NCBI GenBank assembly: GCA_002293475.1
Contig: DBDG01000002.1
Location: 1 to 27,817, forward strand
Origin: Lachnospiraceae bacterium UBA938
GTDB taxonomy: Bacteria > Bacillota > Clostridia > Lachnospirales > Lachnospiraceae
Length of the DNA: 27,817 nt
Direction of reading: 5' to 3'
The notes below the pieces were generated by a model. That model saw only the letters and a list, made by a program, of their open reading frames with translations, did no database searches and had not been told where the DNA came from. This document shows positions 1-7,431 of this stretch, in pieces (the stretch's first letter is position 1; each line of letters opens with the position of its first letter). A program made the position numbers and the translations under genes.

Positions 1-31
1 TACAGCGAAAATAATTCTGTTAAAACAAATA

Positions 32-59
32 TTGTTTAAACTGTTTTTTATGTTATAAT
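32..59 (+). promoter_or_regulatory. Putative promoter of the membrane-protein gene
   Basis: A perfect TATAAT lies at 54-59 with a weak TTGTTT at 32-37, 16 bp apart. The -35 overlaps an inverted repeat (AAACAA/TTGTTT, about 23-37), which could be an operator. The gene starts about 45 bp downstream. The -10 is convincing; the -35 is not. Confidence 0.45.
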
Positions 60-108
60 AGATTTTAGTAATATAAATTCTTAAGCAAACATATAGGGGG
101 AGAAACAA

Positions 109-1140
109 ATGAGTATTAACAACGAGTTGTCATCCTTAAAAATGTCTGAAATTACAGTTGATAATTTTAAAGATTACTTTCGCGAAGCTACTGATTACTT
201 ACATAAACGCAATTTGTTGTTTCAAAGATTTGCTAAGGAAAAGACAAAAAGTTCTGAGGTAAATCTCCACTATCCTTTCATTGTTGATAAAGATGATATT
301 CTGGCTATAGATGCAATAGTAAATAAGCGTATAAATGATTTATCAAATTCAGAAGCACATATTGAGTTTACTGCTAGTGCAACTTTTAAAAACGGGGACA
401 CGGTAGAATATATTGATTTAGATTCGCTGTTTAATAGTTTAGTGGAATCAAAAATTGTTCGCGTTGAAATGCATTGGCGATATATCTTATTGATTCCTTA
501 CGAAAGCGAAAATGATTTCTTTGGTAATGAAGATATTCCAATACCATTAGATATAGTAATTGTCTACTCTACTAGGCATGAAAGAAATGAACATCAAGCG
601 GGTTTACTTTCTGAATATCAATTCTGTTTAGTAGAGAATTTGACTTATGATTGGATTAATGAAACAATTAATCAAATAAAGGTTGCCATAAAAAAAACCA
701 GAATGCCATTTTGGTACTACTGGCTTAAGTTATTAAGAGCAAAAACCAGATCAGCCATATCTTCATTTTTATATGCTTTTTTTATGATTTTTGGAATTTC
801 TTTTTTTACAAATTATCTTACTACTGATATTAAAAGTATATATGTTAATCTTTTCAATAATGCAGAATCTCTAGAGCAAAAGATTGATATTCTAATTGAC
901 TACTTAATGCGCCCTACAGACTGGTCATACCTAATTTATTATGCTTTGGGTGTAGGAGTAGCTTTTGTATTATATTTACTAGCGTTATTATTTTATGAGT
1001 ATATTACACCACCAAGCATGTTTTTATTTGGTGCCGATGAAAAGAAATTAAGAAATATGCTTGCGGCATATAATTATGTGTGGGCAGGTGTTGTTATATC
1101 CGGTTTTATTATCCCCTCAATAATTGCTATTTTTAATTAA
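109..1140 (+). CDS. Uncharacterised membrane protein with a cytosolic N-terminal domain
   Basis: I do not recognise the family. The 343-aa protein has a polar N-terminal part of about 200 residues without a signal peptide. Three hydrophobic segments follow, near residues 215-238, 272-298 and 323-342, so the N-terminal domain is probably cytosolic and anchored by the C-terminal half. A short W-Y-Y-W-rich stretch (FWYYWLKLL, about residue 200) precedes the first segment like an amphipathic lead-in. The start is supported by a strong AGGGGGAG site 8 bp upstream of the ATG. The gene is much more AT-rich than the minus-strand genes that follow and is read in the opposite direction, which suggests separate acquisition. 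A sensor or accessory-region protein is possible but unproven. Confidence 0.75.
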   Translation: MSINNELSSLKMSEITVDNFKDYFREATDYLHKRNLLFQRFAKEKTKSSEVNLHYPFIVDKDDILAIDAIVNKRINDLSNSEAHIEFTASATFKNGDTVEYIDLDSLFNSLVESKIVRVEMHWRYILLIPYESENDFFGNEDIPIPLDIVIVYSTRHERNEHQAGLLSEYQFCLVENLTYDWINETINQIKVAIKKTRMPFWYYWLKLLRAKTRSAISSFLYAFFMIFGISFFTNYLTTDIKSIYVNLFNNAESLEQKIDILIDYLMRPTDWSYLIYYALGVGVAFVLYLLALLFYEYITPPSMFLFGADEKKLRNMLAAYNYVWAGVVISGFIIPSIIAIFN

Positions 1141-1327
1141 TAATTTAATGAATCGAATTACATTAATTCAACCAAATTGTGGGGTGGAATTATAATTGAT
1201 AATGAAAGTGTGAAAATTTCATGCTTTATCCAATTATATTTTTTGTCAGCATTCCGTCTCATGGTTTTATGTAGCATCTTGTAAACTAACCTTAAAGAAT
1301 GTTCTTATATTGATGTCCGCATACCGC

Positions 1328-2224
1328 TCACCGTCTCGGGTGGGCTCTTGCATATACGTCACGCATCCGGTTATGGTTCATATTCGCATATATCTGAGTC
1401 GTAGAAATATCGGAATGACCCAGCATCTCTTGTACGCTCCGCAGATCCGCACCGTTTTCTACCAGATGGGCGGCAAAAGAATGACGCAGCGTATGAGGGG
1501 TAATATCGGCTCTGATATTGGCCTTTTTGGCATAGTGCTTGATCAGCTTCCAGAACCCTTGCCGGCTCATCGGCTTCCCAGAACAGTTCGCGAAGAGGTA
1601 TTCCGAGTCCGGATCCTCGATCATGCTGGCACGGGTACCGCCCAGATAATGAAGTATGGCCGTCCTCGCCTCATTGCCAAAAGGAATGACCCGTTCTTTC
1701 CCGTCTTCTCTGCTGCTGTCTTTACAGATGACATATCCCATCTGCAGATTTACATCCCTTACCCGCAAAGTGATCAGTTCGGTGACCCGGATGCCCGTGG
1801 CATACAGCAGCTCCAGCATCGCTTTGTCGCGGATCTCTTTGGGACTGTCTCCTCTGGGCTGCTCCAGCAGGCGAACCACCTCCGCAGTGGTGAGGACTTC
1901 GGGGATCTTTTTCTCTATCTTAGGCGCTTTCAGCAAGTCCGCGACATCGTGGTCCACGATGCCTTCCTTATACATATAATTGTAAAAAGCTTTAATCGAC
2001 GCAATATTACGCGAAATCGTCGCCGCGGAAAAATGATTCTTTTCCAGATACAATATATAAGAATTCAGGCTTGTCGTCGTAATTCCGTTTACATTGGCAA
2101 TCCCCTGCCCGGCCATATAACTATGCACCTTCGCCAGATCCCTCCGGTAAGACATCTCCGTATTATTCGATGTCCGCTTGACATTATGTAAATAAGTAAT
2201 AAACAAATTAATAGCCTGTTCCAT
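1328..2224 (-). CDS. xerD: Tyrosine recombinase XerD
   Basis: This is a site-specific tyrosine recombinase of the XerC/XerD type, which resolves chromosome dimers at dif together with its partner. The N-terminal SAM-like core-binding domain (MEQAINLFITYL..., about the first 90 residues) is followed by the catalytic domain. Visible catalytic motifs are the Arg in ATGIRVTEL, the HTLRHSFAAHL box (His and Arg), GHSDISTTQIY (third His and nucleophilic Tyr) and the typical end VYARAHPRR. The length of about 298 aa is normal. I chose the ATG at 2224, because MEQ... matches the usual XerD start and follows GGGGGTG by 9 bp; a GTG at 2236 would add four residues. It lies downstream of spoIIM but has its own promoter. 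It is a housekeeping recombinase rather than an integrase, since no attachment sites flank it. Confidence 0.93.
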   Translation of the reverse strand: MEQAINLFITYLHNVKRTSNNTEMSYRRDLAKVHSYMAGQGIANVNGITTTSLNSYILYLEKNHFSAATISRNIASIKAFYNYMYKEGIVDHDVADLLKAPKIEKKIPEVLTTAEVVRLLEQPRGDSPKEIRDKAMLELLYATGIRVTELITLRVRDVNLQMGYVICKDSSREDGKERVIPFGNEARTAILHYLGGTRASMIEDPDSEYLFANCSGKPMSRQGFWKLIKHYAKKANIRADITPHTLRHSFAAHLVENGADLRSVQEMLGHSDISTTQIYANMNHNRMRDVYARAHPRR

Positions 2225-2283
2225 CGTAATCAACACCCCCGCCCAAGTCCGTTGGATACCCTATATTCATAGGTTCAGCTACT

Positions 2284-2312
2284 ATTATAATCAGTATTGC
2301 GGGGAATTGCAA
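2284..2312 (-). promoter_or_regulatory. Sigma-A-type promoter of xerD
   Basis: On the minus strand TTGCAA (2307-2312) and TATAAT (2284-2289) are separated by exactly 17 bp. The predicted transcript begins near 2277, about 50 bp before the xerD ATG. xerD is therefore probably transcribed independently of spoIIM. Confidence 0.7.
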
Positions 2313-2417
2313 ATGCTATTTTCCGCGGATTTACAGCGTTTCACAGACTTTTTCGTCAAAAGCACAACATCATGGAGGGATAGTTTTATGCTGCCACCAT
2401 ATCTTGAAAAAATAATT

Positions 2418-3026
2418 TCAAAAAATTTTCAACATCTCGGTTACCAAGATCGGATTAACATAACATTCCAAAATACTTCCTATTATGACAACCCCTGTTA
2501 TCCATAAAAGCATGACTCCTTTTCGGATCACATAGCGCCTTTTATTAGCATAATCCGGTTCCCAGTCCTTATGTGGATAATAAAAATGACAGCACAGCTG
2601 GCAGCACCAGTTAAGCAGCATCACCCAAGCCGGAACCAGCAAAAGCTGCTGGGGGAACATGCCGGCGATCATCAACATGATACCCTTCATCCCATAGCGG
2701 ATGGTCGCCGCCGTGATAAACATTCCCGTCAGCACTCCCTGCCATAAGGCAAACGCATAAGAAGCTATGATGCCTACGAAGGTGGTAGACAGTATGACCA
2801 GCAAAAAAAAGGTCTTGGCCCGTTCTCCCAATACAAAACGCAGCAATGCGCCCCCGTCCACTTCCAGATACTTGATCCGGTTCAGGGCATTGATATTTAA
2901 TATCCCGCCGTCGTTAAGAAAGAAATTCTTAGCCATATTCATGGCAAAAATACCTACAATAAAGCCGCCGGCAAATACAAACAGCCAGTATAGATACCGG
3001 TCGGCTTCTCCTGTATGTCTTCTCAT
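2418..3026 (-). CDS. spoIIM: Stage II sporulation protein M (SpoIIM)
   Basis: SpoIIM is an integral membrane component of the SpoIIDMP peptidoglycan-remodelling complex that drives engulfment during sporulation. The 202-aa protein has a short basic N-terminus and about five hydrophobic segments, including WLFVFAGGFIVGIFAMNMA, FLLVILSTTFVGIIASYAFA and GIMLMIAGMFPQQLLLVPAW, the last being characteristic of the family. It ends in another hydrophobic segment. In many Lachnospiraceae spoIIM sits beside xerD, as here. The ATG follows a purine-rich AGAGGAAGGG site with rather long spacing. A sigma-E-like promoter lies directly upstream, which fits mother-cell expression. Confidence 0.88.
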   Translation of the reverse strand: MRRHTGEADRYLYWLFVFAGGFIVGIFAMNMAKNFFLNDGGILNINALNRIKYLEVDGGALLRFVLGERAKTFFLLVILSTTFVGIIASYAFALWQGVLTGMFITAATIRYGMKGIMLMIAGMFPQQLLLVPAWVMLLNWCCQLCCHFYYPHKDWEPDYANKRRYVIRKGVMLLWITGVVIIGSILECYVNPILVTEMLKIF

Positions 3027-3060
3027 AATCCGCCATCCCTTCCTCTCGTCCAGCTTTTAC

Positions 3061-3090
3061 AGTATATTGCCGGACAATCTGTAATATGAC
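3061..3090 (-). promoter_or_regulatory. Sigma-E-like sporulation promoter of spoIIM
   Basis: On the minus strand GTCATATT (3083-3090) matches the sigma-E -35 consensus. It is followed after 14 bp by AATATACT (3061-3068), an approximate match to CATACAnT. The predicted start lies about 28 bp before the spoIIM ATG. In Bacillus subtilis spoIIM belongs to the sigma-E regulon (established knowledge); assignment here is inference. Confidence 0.5.
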
Positions 3091-3145
3091 GGCGGGAAAC
3101 ATGCGATCTGGCGACTTTACCTCTCCAAAAGTGTTCTTCACTTCA

Positions 3146-3859
3146 TTACGGCCTGTTCTGCCGGATATGCCGGACGGTTCCAAGAACCATAAGAAAACAC
3201 GATATTATTGCCACAGCAACCAATATGATGTCCGGATAAATCCCGCTCGGAAACGGCCAAAACCGCTGTAACAATAAATTGATCAGATTAAGCAAAAGCC
3301 CGATACACAGAAGCCACGGCCGCTGCCCCCCATACGGCTGCTTATAATCCTGGCCCATTCTCAGTCTCATGATTTTCCGGTTGCATTTAATTGCCATTTT
3401 ACTCAAGGCTAGGGCTAAAAAGGCTAACAGAGCGGCGAACAGCAGAAAAATGATGTTGCCCATTGTAGCAAAACCGTACAGTTCCAGACTACATAAAAGT
3501 ATTTCCGCAACCGCCGCAAATTTAAAGAAATTACGTATTCTGGCATACTGAGCTATCTTTGATTCATTATCCGTATACATTTCAAACGGGCCGTCTGCCG
3601 CTTTTTTACGCAAGAATATCCATCTCCACCACTGTGAAACCTTCTTGATCTTCAGCTCATCCATAAATTCCGCAAAGTCCTTGCTGTCACCCGACCAATC
3701 ATCCAGCAGGTCGATCTGATAAATGAATTCTCCCGGCTGACAGCTGCTAAAACGGTAAAACCCTAGAAAAAAGCTTTCCATGGCCCATCCCTCATCGGAC
3801 ATCTGATTCAGCCATTCCTGCTCTTCGTCTTTATCAAAATATAATCTAAACCTTATCAT
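3146..3859 (-). CDS. DUF2812 domain membrane protein, PadR partner
   Basis: The N-terminal half (MIRFRLYFDKDEEQEWLNQM, then the aromatic-rich WAMESFFLGFYRF region) is typical of DUF2812, a family usually encoded next to a PadR regulator. The C-terminal half carries about four hydrophobic segments: near residues 108-125, 129-152, 178-195 and 205-226. The molecular function is unknown. I chose the ATG at 3859 rather than the longer frame starting at 3883, because GGGAGGAGAAAGG sits immediately before it and MIRFR is the family start. It begins 16 bp after the padR stop, so the two form one operon. It is presumably repressed together with padR through the operators upstream. Confidence 0.8.
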   Translation of the reverse strand: MIRFRLYFDKDEEQEWLNQMSDEGWAMESFFLGFYRFSSCQPGEFIYQIDLLDDWSGDSKDFAEFMDELKIKKVSQWWRWIFLRKKAADGPFEMYTDNESKIAQYARIRNFFKFAAVAEILLCSLELYGFATMGNIIFLLFAALLAFLALALSKMAIKCNRKIMRLRMGQDYKQPYGGQRPWLLCIGLLLNLINLLLQRFWPFPSGIYPDIILVAVAIISCFLMVLGTVRHIRQNRP

Positions 3860-3875
3860 CCTTTCTCCTCCCATC

Positions 3876-4190
3876 TCACACATGGTCCATCAACCGAGCG
3901 TTTCCGAGCAGTTCCTCAAGACGTTTCCTTTCCACCCTAAAGGCTTCAAGCCCGCTTGCCGTGATCAAATATTCTTTTTTCTTCCTTGAGGCGGTTTCCA
4001 CGCTATACAGTGAAATCCATTGCTTTTCAAGCAAAGACTGAATTGCCCCATAAAGCGTTCCTGCCCCTAAGACCAGACGCCCGCCCGTCAGCTCCGCAAC
4101 CTCCTGAATAATACCATATCCATGCTTAGGATTCCTTAAAGCAATCAGGATATAATACAATGCTTCCGTCAGCGGATAGTTATTTACCAT
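3876..4190 (-). CDS. PadR-family transcriptional regulator
   Basis: The 104-aa protein is a compact winged-helix PadR regulator, a family that usually represses its own operon. Diagnostic segments are LTEALYYILIALRNPKHGYGI at the N-terminus, GAGTLYGAIQSLLEKQW for the recognition region and a wing with KKKEYLITASGLEAF. The C-terminal helix (VERKRLEELL) should provide the dimer contact. AAGGAGG is placed 7 bp before the ATG. The gene is followed by the DUF2812 gene. The promoter upstream contains three 25-bp inverted repeats, the expected arrangement for autoregulation. The ligand is unknown. Confidence 0.9.
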   Translation of the reverse strand: MVNNYPLTEALYYILIALRNPKHGYGIIQEVAELTGGRLVLGAGTLYGAIQSLLEKQWISLYSVETASRKKKEYLITASGLEAFRVERKRLEELLGNARLMDHV

Positions 4191-4217
4191 GCCACAACCT
4201 CCTTCGTCATTCCCTTC

Positions 4218-4337
4218 GATACACTACCAAAAGATACATTACCAAAAGATACATTACCAATCAATATACTATCAAACAATATACTACCAATCGATATATT
4301 GACTAACAATATATCATCTCTCGATATATTTATTATA
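4218..4337. repeat. Degenerate 15-bp tandem repeat in the padR leader
   Basis: Eight consecutive 15-bp units can be laid out. Units at 4218, 4233 and 4248 read GATACAYTACCAAWM and are nearly identical. Those at 4263 and 4278 (AATATACTAYCAAWC) are close variants, and 4293-4337 diverges into the AT-rich inverted repeats. On the transcribed strand the unit reads TTTTGGTAATGTATC. The array forms almost the whole untranslated leader of padR. Confidence 0.8.
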
Positions 4338-4355
4338 TCATCTCCCGATATATTG
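4277..4355. promoter_or_regulatory. Three 25-bp inverted repeats, candidate PadR operators
   Basis: Three head-to-tail dyads of 25 bp occur at 4277-4301, 4307-4331 and 4331-4355. On the minus strand each has the form MAATATA-N11-TATAWTR; the middle one has arms AATATATC and GATATATT around GAGAGAT. The 4331-4355 dyad fills the space between -35 and -10 of the padR promoter, so binding would block RNA polymerase. Autorepression by PadR is inferred from position and symmetry. Confidence 0.65.
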
Positions 4356-4359
4356 TCAA
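4332..4359 (-). promoter_or_regulatory. padR promoter
   Basis: On the minus strand a perfect TTGACA (4354-4359) and a perfect TATAAT (4332-4337) are 16 bp apart. Transcription would begin near 4325, giving a leader of about 135 nt that contains the 15-bp repeats. This is the strongest promoter match in the window and is overlaid by an inverted repeat. Confidence 0.85.
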
Positions 4360-4482
4360 GAAATATTTGCCCGTTTTTTAGAATCCATTTTTTACAATAT
4401 TCCAACTGAAATTATGACCAAAACTATTCACCCAGGCCAACAAATACGGTCCTGCTCTATAAAATATCCAGCAGAGATTCCG

Positions 4483-4514
4483 CATCGTCATATTGCCCGG
4501 GCAATATGACGATG
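4483..4514. repeat. Perfect 32-bp palindrome related to the large fold-back at 22.2 kb
   Basis: The 32 bp are fully self-complementary, with half-site CATCGTCATATTGCCC and no loop. The core ATCGTCATNTTGCCC is shared with both ends of the 243-bp palindrome at 22219-22461. It sits between padR and the 3' end of the Nudix gene, outside coding sequence. Confidence 0.85.
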
Positions 4515-4522
4515 ACCCCCTG

Positions 4523-4566
4523 AAAAAAAACAAAAAAACAGCACCCCCTACAACCAGCGGTGCTGT
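4523..4566 (-). terminator. Intrinsic terminator after the Nudix gene
   Basis: On the minus strand the stem ACAGCACC/GGTGCTGT (4559-4566 and 4538-4545) is followed directly by TTTTTTTGTTTTTTTT. It starts about 12 bp after the Nudix stop and ends the lgt-aminotransferase-Nudix transcript. Confidence 0.9.
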
Positions 4567-4577
4567 CTATACATAAT

Positions 4578-5111
4578 TCAACAATATTTATCCTTATAAG
4601 CCAAAACCGCCGCCACTGTCTTAGAATCCTGTATTGTACCGGAATAGATCATGTCACACAGGTTTTCTATGTCATAGGCTTCCACATTAATATCCTCATC
4701 TTCGTCAAGATGCCGTTCGCCAAGCTTAAGATCCCGGGCCAGATAGATATCAATCTTCTCATTACAGAAGGCCACAGTCGTATATATTGATACCAGCAAT
4801 TCCCATCTTCCCGCAGTATAACCGGTCTCTTCCCGTAGCTCCCTGATAGCTGCTTGCTCCGTCGGTTCGTCGGGAGCGTTCAGCCCGCCGGCCGGCAGCT
4901 CCAAGGTATAGCGGTCGATGGCATTGCGGTACTGCCTTACCATAATCAGCTTTCCGTCTTCCCGTACCGGCAGTACGGCGGCCGCACCTTGATGGCCGAT
5001 AAAATCCCAGTCTACGATATTGCCGTTAGGAACCCGGATGGTATCCTTATAAAAATCTACTATCTTGCCCTTGTATACCAGTTCGCGTTCTAAACGTCTG
5101 AATTCTTCCAT
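4578..5111 (-). CDS. Nudix hydrolase, ADP-ribose pyrophosphatase type
   Basis: The protein hydrolyses a nucleoside-diphosphate derivative, most likely ADP-ribose to AMP and ribose 5-phosphate. The complete Nudix box GX5EX7REUXEEXGU is visible as GLNAPDE...RELREETGY near residues 75-97. The preceding MVRQYRNAIDRYTLELPAG is typical of the ADP-ribose/NudF subgroup. I chose the ATG at 5111: TAGGAG lies 5-6 bp upstream, whereas an in-frame TTG at 5129 has no ribosome site and would overlap the preceding gene. The gene follows the aminotransferase stop by 8 bp, so the two are translationally linked. The exact substrate is not provable from sequence. Confidence 0.9.
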   Translation of the reverse strand: MEEFRRLERELVYKGKIVDFYKDTIRVPNGNIVDWDFIGHQGAAAVLPVREDGKLIMVRQYRNAIDRYTLELPAGGLNAPDEPTEQAAIRELREETGYTAGRWELLVSIYTTVAFCNEKIDIYLARDLKLGERHLDEDEDINVEAYDIENLCDMIYSGTIQDSKTVAAVLAYKDKYC

Positions 5112-5119
5112 CTGGTCTC

Positions 5120-6400
5120 CTATCTGCAAAGTTTTCTTATGCTTGCCAGTTTAACGCATAGTACAAACAAGTCAGTGGCCTGTTTCAGCTCTTCTTCCGT
5201 AGGAAAGGTCGGGGCGATGCGGATATTGCTGTCGTCGGGATCATTCTTATAGGGATAGGTGGCTCCGGCACCGGTTAAGGTGACGCCGGCTTCCTTACAT
5301 AAGGAAATGATCGCCTTGGCACAGCCGGGCAAAGCCGCAAAGGAAATAAAGTAGCCGCCCTTGGGTTTTACCCATGTTCCGATTTCCAAACCGCTCAGCT
5401 CTTTTTCCAAGGTTTCCAGAACTGCCTGAAACTTGGGGCGGATGGAGGCAGCGTGCTTTTTCATATGAGCCTGGATGCCGGCTAGGTCTTTAAAATACCT
5501 GACATGCCTAAGCTGGTTTATTTTGTCAGGGCCGATTGTCTGGAGGCTCAGTGACTTGCGGATATCATCTAGGTTGGCCTGAGAAGAGGCCACTGCGCAG
5601 ATACCGGCACCGGCAAAGCTGATTTTGGAAGTTGAACAGAACTCATATACCATGTCGGGATGGCCGGCTTTTTCACATTCTCCCAAGATATCAAGGATGG
5701 CATCTTGGTCTTCTTCATAAATGTGGTGTGCCACATAGGCATTGTCCCAGTAGATACGGAAGTCTGCCGCGGCTGGATTCAGGGCCGCAAATCTTCTCAC
5801 CGTTTCATCTGAATAACTGATACCCTGTGGATTGGAATATTGGGGAATACACCAGATTCCTTTGACTGATGCATCTTCGCTGACATATTTTTCTACTTGG
5901 CTCATGTCCGGGCCGGACATATCCATCGGTATGTTTATCATTTCGATGCCGAAGTGTTCCGTTATGGCAAAATGACGGTCATAGCCCGGAACCGGACACA
6001 GGAACCGCACCTTATCCAGACGGCACCAAGGGGTGCTGCCCATAACGCCGTGGGTCATGGAACGGGATACCATGTCATACATGATGGAAAGGCTGGAATT
6101 GCCGCCTACGATTACATTTTCGGCCGGGACGCCGATCATGTCAGCCATCAGCTTCCTTGCCTCCTTAAGCCCATCCGGCTGGCCGTAATTGCGACAATCT
6201 GTGCCGTCTTCCGACACAACCGGCCGGGAAGAGTTGGCGGCATCCAAAATCGCCATTCCCAGATCCAGCTGTGAAGCAGAGGGTTTTCCTCTGGACATAT
6301 CCAGTTTCTGCCCCTTGGCCTTGGCGCTTTCATAAGATTGTTCCAGATCTTGTCGTAAGGATAAAAGCTCATCTCGTGACATGCTTCCGTATGATTTCAT
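5120..6400 (-). CDS. PLP-dependent aminotransferase, class I/II (aspartate-aminotransferase/MocR-like fold)
   Basis: This 426-aa fold-type I aminotransferase resembles the family often annotated as aspartate aminotransferase-like (Aminotran_MocR). Marker segments are LDMSRGKPSASQLDLG near the N-terminus, RNYGQPDGLKEARKLMAD, the Asn-containing PQYSNPQG, YWDNAYVAHH and the PLP-lysine motif STSKISFAGAG at about residue 258. It has no DNA-binding domain, so it is an enzyme and not a MocR regulator. I place the start at 6400 (MKSYGSM), after GGGAG; the 32 upstream in-frame residues come from a direct repeat in the leader and look spurious. It is followed 8 bp later by the Nudix gene. The amino-acid substrate is unclear. 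Confidence 0.87.
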   Translation of the reverse strand: MKSYGSMSRDELLSLRQDLEQSYESAKAKGQKLDMSRGKPSASQLDLGMAILDAANSSRPVVSEDGTDCRNYGQPDGLKEARKLMADMIGVPAENVIVGGNSSLSIMYDMVSRSMTHGVMGSTPWCRLDKVRFLCPVPGYDRHFAITEHFGIEMINIPMDMSGPDMSQVEKYVSEDASVKGIWCIPQYSNPQGISYSDETVRRFAALNPAAADFRIYWDNAYVAHHIYEEDQDAILDILGECEKAGHPDMVYEFCSTSKISFAGAGICAVASSQANLDDIRKSLSLQTIGPDKINQLRHVRYFKDLAGIQAHMKKHAASIRPKFQAVLETLEKELSGLEIGTWVKPKGGYFISFAALPGCAKAIISLCKEAGVTLTGAGATYPYKNDPDDSNIRIAPTFPTEEELKQATDLFVLCVKLASIRKLCR

Positions 6401-6418
6401 GTTGACTCCCATCTGTGC

Positions 6419-6458
6419 TTGGCACTGTCCTTTATGCCATTGGCACTGTCCTTTATGC
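6419..6458. repeat. Two direct copies of a 19-bp sequence
   Basis: TTGGCACTGTCCTTTATGC occurs at 6419-6437 and again at 6440-6458, a 21-bp period. It lies in the leader of the aminotransferase gene and contains the small palindrome TGCCATTGGCA at the junction. Confidence 0.85.
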
Positions 6459-6473
6459 AAATATAATTGGATA

Positions 6474-6485
6474 ATTGTATACAAT
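6474..6485. promoter_or_regulatory. ATTGTATACAAT palindrome, possible operator
   Basis: This is a perfect 12-bp palindrome in the aminotransferase leader, just downstream of its putative promoter. TTGTATACAA-type sites are bound by several GntR-family regulators (family knowledge). No such regulator is encoded nearby, so the role is only suggested. Confidence 0.4.
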
Positions 6486-6499
6486 CCATATCCCATAAT

Positions 6500-6528
6500 A
6501 TATTACTACATTTATGTCCCTTTAACAA
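6500..6528 (-). promoter_or_regulatory. Putative promoter of the aminotransferase-Nudix pair
   Basis: On the minus strand TTGTTA (6523-6528) and TAATAT (6500-6505) are 17 bp apart, each matching the consensus at four of six positions. It lies in the 160-bp gap between lgt and the aminotransferase. No terminator is visible after lgt, so read-through is also likely. Confidence 0.45.
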
Positions 6529-6560
6529 GCATAAAATACATGGAATTATCTTCGGTTTTT

Positions 6561-7364
6561 CTACTTACCAGTCTCTGTATCTTCTGCCGCATCTTCCGCC
6601 GCACCCGCACCCGCCTTCTTCCCGACACCCGGTTGCCAAAACAAAAGCAGTCCTGGAATCAGCATCAGGAGCGCGATAAACTGTGAGGTGGACAGGGGGC
6701 CGATCGAACCGCGGTAGTCGTTACGTAAAAATTCTACGACAAACCGGCCTACGGCATAAAGGATGAGGTAAAGGCCTCCCACTTTGCCGGCCGGGCGTTT
6801 TTTGCGGGCATACAGGATCAAGATCAGGGTTATGCCAAAATTACCCAGGCTGGATATGATCTGGGTCGGAATCAGGCTGACATTGTTAGGTGCATAACTG
6901 GAATGGCGAAACGTGATGCCAAGCGGCAGGTCGGTTTCCCGGCCGTAACAGCAGCCCGCCAATAAGCAGCCTATCCGGCCAAAAGCCTGGGCAATAGCGA
7001 TGGACGGAGCCGCTAGGTCGAAATACCTTAGGAAAGGCACCTTTTTCACTCGTGAATATACGACTGCGGTCAGGACGCCGGCGATAATCCCACCATAAAC
7101 GATAAAGCCGTTGCCGGAAAGCGCGGCCCAGAAGTTGCCGCTTTTAATGACAGTCGGCAGTTCCATTATCACAAAAAGAAGCTTAGCTCCGGCAAAGCCT
7201 AAGACGGCAGATATAAAACCCATGTTAAAGATATGATCGGCATCAAGTCCTTTGGCCTTGGCGCGCTTATCCGCCATCAAAAAAGCTGCTAATACACCGA
7301 TTCCGATCATCAGCCCATAACCGTAGATGGTTATCGGGCCTATTTTTAATAATTCATTATGCAA
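6561..7364 (-). CDS. lgt: Prolipoprotein diacylglyceryl transferase (Lgt)
   Basis: Lgt transfers diacylglycerol from phosphatidylglycerol to the lipobox cysteine of prelipoproteins in the cytoplasmic membrane. The 267-aa polytopic protein has the family N-terminus IGPITIYGYGLMIGIGVLAA and the signature QAFGRIGCLLAGCCYG around the conserved Arg. It also has the C-terminal GRFVVEFLRNDYRG, each in the expected order, with about seven membrane segments. The C-terminal tail is rich in Ala/Glu. The start codon is a TTG, supported by AAGGAG 7 bp upstream; no nearby ATG gives the correct N-terminus. It follows the GH3 gene by 67 bp. Confidence 0.94.
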   Translation of the reverse strand: MHNELLKIGPITIYGYGLMIGIGVLAAFLMADKRAKAKGLDADHIFNMGFISAVLGFAGAKLLFVIMELPTVIKSGNFWAALSGNGFIVYGGIIAGVLTAVVYSRVKKVPFLRYFDLAAPSIAIAQAFGRIGCLLAGCCYGRETDLPLGITFRHSSYAPNNVSLIPTQIISSLGNFGITLILILYARKKRPAGKVGGLYLILYAVGRFVVEFLRNDYRGSIGPLSTSQFIALLMLIPGLLLFWQPGVGKKAGAGAAEDAAEDTETGK

Positions 7365-7431
7365 TATTCTCTCCTTCTAGGCTCTTCGCACGGAATGCCT
7401 ATATGCGCCATCGGCTGTACGACTCAAACTG

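Noticed and set aside
1310..2191. Long plus-strand open frame opposite xerD
   Set aside because: It is the antisense of a clear tyrosine recombinase, is Arg/His-rich and has no ribosome site or family resemblance.
1328..2224. xerD considered as the integrase of a mobile element
   Set aside because: It shows housekeeping XerD features, sits beside spoIIM and has no flanking attachment sites or cargo.
4218..4359. Regular repeats considered as a CRISPR array
   Set aside because: Units are 15 bp, directly adjacent and without spacers; no cas genes are present.
4184..4405. 73-codon frame upstream of padR
   Set aside because: Its sequence is the translation of the 15-bp repeats, the padR -10 lies inside it, and no ribosome site precedes it.
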